From an uncultured Clostridia bacterium (GTDB lineage: Bacteria > Bacillota > Clostridia > Peptostreptococcales > Acidaminobacteraceae): a stretch of DNA of 5,910 bases. A model generated the notes under the pieces. The model worked only from the letters and a program-made list of their open reading frames with translations, was not told the DNA's origin and searched no databases. Numbering within the stretch: the stretch's first letter is position 1; each line of letters opens with the position of its first letter. Position numbers and translations under genes: made by a program. The stretch covers positions 1 through 5,910 of the forward strand of contig CALFKA010000279.1 of the NCBI GenBank assembly GCA_937880545.1, read 5' to 3'. Shown here piece by piece: positions 5,016 to 5,910 of the stretch.

Positions 5016-5765
5016 ATGAACAGCAAAGAAGTAGCGAAGATCAGCGGTGTCAGTGTGCGCACCCTCCATCACTATGATGAACTGGGGCTTTTGATACCTC
5101 GCCGCCATCCCGACAATGGGTACAGACAGTACTCGCAAGCCGATCTAGATAAGTTGCAGCAGATTTTGTTCTTCCGGGAATGTGGGTTTGCGCTGGAGAA
5201 GATCAAAAGCATAGTAGCAGATCCGACCTTTGATCCGTTGGAAGCATTCCTCCTGCAAAAGAAAGCACTCCTGTATGAAAAGGCTCGGATTGAGCAGATG
5301 CTCGTAACGCTGGAAAAAAGCATACAGGAAGTAAGAGGAGAAAGAAAGATGCAGAAGAAAGAAAAGTTTGAAGGATTTGATTTTTCAAAGAATCCCTATG
5401 AAGAAGAAGCCAGAGAAAGATGGGGTGACGAGGCGGTCGATCGCAGCCAAAGCCATCTGAACAAGATGGATAAAAATCAGCAACAGAAGCTCGGTGAGGA
5501 TATGAACGGACTGTTTCAAGAGCTGGCCGACATCAGTCATTTGGATCCCGCATCAGAGGAAGTCCAGACTGAAATGCAGAAGATGTTTGAGTTCTTCAAC
5601 AGCAGCTTCGGCTACGCGTATTCATATGAGGCGTTTGCGGGCCTCGGAAGAATGTACATCGACGATGAGAGATTCAAGGAAAATATTGACAAGTTCAGAC
5701 CCGGTCTTAGTGAATTTCTGGCAGAAGCGATGAAGAGCTTTGCTGAAAAAAACGCCGGTCTATAA
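5016..5765 (+). CDS. MerR-family regulator with C-terminal TipAS antibiotic-recognition domain (TipA-like)
   Basis: A 249-residue cytoplasmic transcription activator expected to bind a small molecule and switch on its own promoter. Residues 1-70 form the MerR winged helix (EVAKISGVSVRTLHHYDELGLL, then NGYRQYSQADL). Residues about 72-110 are a charged coiled coil for dimerisation. Residues about 115-249 match the TipAS ligand domain, with the typical NPYEEEARERWGD (126-138) and a helical C-terminus. Length is close to Streptomyces TipAL (253 residues). Relatives include TipA (thiostrepton), AlbA (albicidin) and B. subtilis Mta. The only cysteine is Cys56 in the DNA-binding half, so the covalent thiostrepton bond formed by a TipAS cysteine in Streptomyces is not possible here; binding would be non-covalent. 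The gene stands where the decayed permease copy should continue. Any further regulated genes lie beyond the window. Confidence 0.93.
   Translation: MNSKEVAKISGVSVRTLHHYDELGLLIPRRHPDNGYRQYSQADLDKLQQILFFRECGFALEKIKSIVADPTFDPLEAFLLQKKALLYEKARIEQMLVTLEKSIQEVRGERKMQKKEKFEGFDFSKNPYEEEARERWGDEAVDRSQSHLNKMDKNQQQKLGEDMNGLFQELADISHLDPASEEVQTEMQKMFEFFNSSFGYAYSYEAFAGLGRMYIDDERFKENIDKFRPGLSEFLAEAMKSFAEKNAGL
5333..5351 (+). promoter_or_regulatory. Candidate internal translation start for a free TipAS domain
   Basis: AAGAGGAG (5333-5340), with core AGGAG at 5336-5340, lies eight bases before an in-frame ATG (5349-5351, Met112 of the MerR protein). Starting here would give a 138-residue protein that is just the ligand-binding domain, without the DNA-binding and coiled-coil parts. 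In Streptomyces, tipA makes both TipAL and a separate TipAS (144 residues) from an in-frame internal start. The parallel in position and length is close, but purine-rich stretches also arise from Glu/Lys/Arg codons. Confidence 0.5.
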
Positions 5766-5791
5766 CCAAATTTTATTCACGATGGGTAGTT

Positions 5792-5814
5792 TCGCAGTTT
5801 CTTTCTAACTGCGA
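5792..5814 (+). terminator. Hairpin downstream of the MerR gene, possible terminator
   Basis: Perfect eight-base arms TCGCAGTT (5792-5799) and AACTGCGA (5807-5814) with a seven-base loop lie 26 bases after the MerR stop. No T run follows, so it is not a canonical intrinsic terminator. It may stabilise the mRNA end or help termination. Confidence 0.4.
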
Positions 5815-5873
5815 GAATCAAAGACGAAATTCAAGGAAGCAGTACATGCATGGAGCAAGTATGGCTTCTTTTT

Positions 5874-5900
5874 TGTCCCATGAGTTCCTAATATGGGACA
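5874..5900 (+). terminator. Hairpin with T run at the window edge, possible terminator
   Basis: Arms TGTCCCAT (5874-5881) and ATGGGACA (5893-5900) pair perfectly around an 11-base loop. Five T follow at 5905-5909, and a T-rich stretch precedes the stem at 5868-5874. It could end transcription of the MerR unit. Because it lies at the sequence end it could also be the edge of a repeat or insertion sequence, where assemblies often break. The stretch from 5766 to the end holds no gene that I can see. Confidence 0.38.
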
Positions 5901-5910
5901 CTACTTTTTG

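Noticed and set aside
1..5910. CRISPR array, tRNA, rRNA, riboswitch or intact mobile element
   Set aside because: I read the gaps and found no regularly spaced repeats, tRNA cloverleaf, rRNA-like stretch or transposase gene.

Overview
The window looks like a fragment of a Bacillota (Firmicutes) chromosome. Shine-Dalgarno sites are strong (GGAGG type), promoters are close to the sigma-70/sigma-A consensus, genes are compact and on one strand, and the families present (YtrA-type GntR regulator with its ABC transporter, TipA-type MerR regulator, KdpDE-like pair) are common in that phylum. I cannot place it to genus. The first 27 bases are not genomic. They match the 3' part of the Illumina TruSeq read-2 adapter, so this is the end of an assembly contig and biological sequence starts at about position 28.

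Layout, all on the + strand. (1) 63-2256: a two-component system, a KdpD-type membrane histidine kinase overlapping a KdpE-type response regulator by 32 bases. The kinase matches only the C-terminal transmitter half of classical KdpD. Its frame is open into the adapter, so the gene may be cut at its 5' end. (2) 2332-4299: a near-consensus promoter, then a YtrA-type GntR repressor, an ABC ATPase and a six-helix ABC-2 permease, apparently one operon. (3) 4328 to about 4945: the wreck of a second ATPase-permease module, homologous to the one just upstream. It has several frameshifts, stops, an internal deletion of about 230 bases, and loss of the Walker A lysine and the H-loop histidine. Only about the first 14 codons of its permease remain. 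(4) 4969-5765: a MerR promoter with a 19-base spacer and a perfect dyad, driving a TipA-like drug-sensing regulator. (5) 5766-5910: no gene, but two hairpins, the last at the window edge.

How it fits together (inference): the GntR-ABC operon resembles the B. subtilis YtrA/YtrBC type, which responds to cell-envelope antibiotics. The TipA-like regulator belongs to a family that binds peptide and other antibiotics and activates its own promoter. The right-hand part may therefore be a small drug or envelope stress locus. It probably once held two ABC modules, with the tipA-like gene now sitting where the second permease should continue. The KdpDE-like part is more AT-rich and may have a separate history.

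Most notable: the tipA-like gene carries an in-frame internal ATG (5349) behind a strong Shine-Dalgarno, right at the boundary of the ligand-binding domain. This is the arrangement by which Streptomyces makes the separate TipAS protein from the tipA gene.
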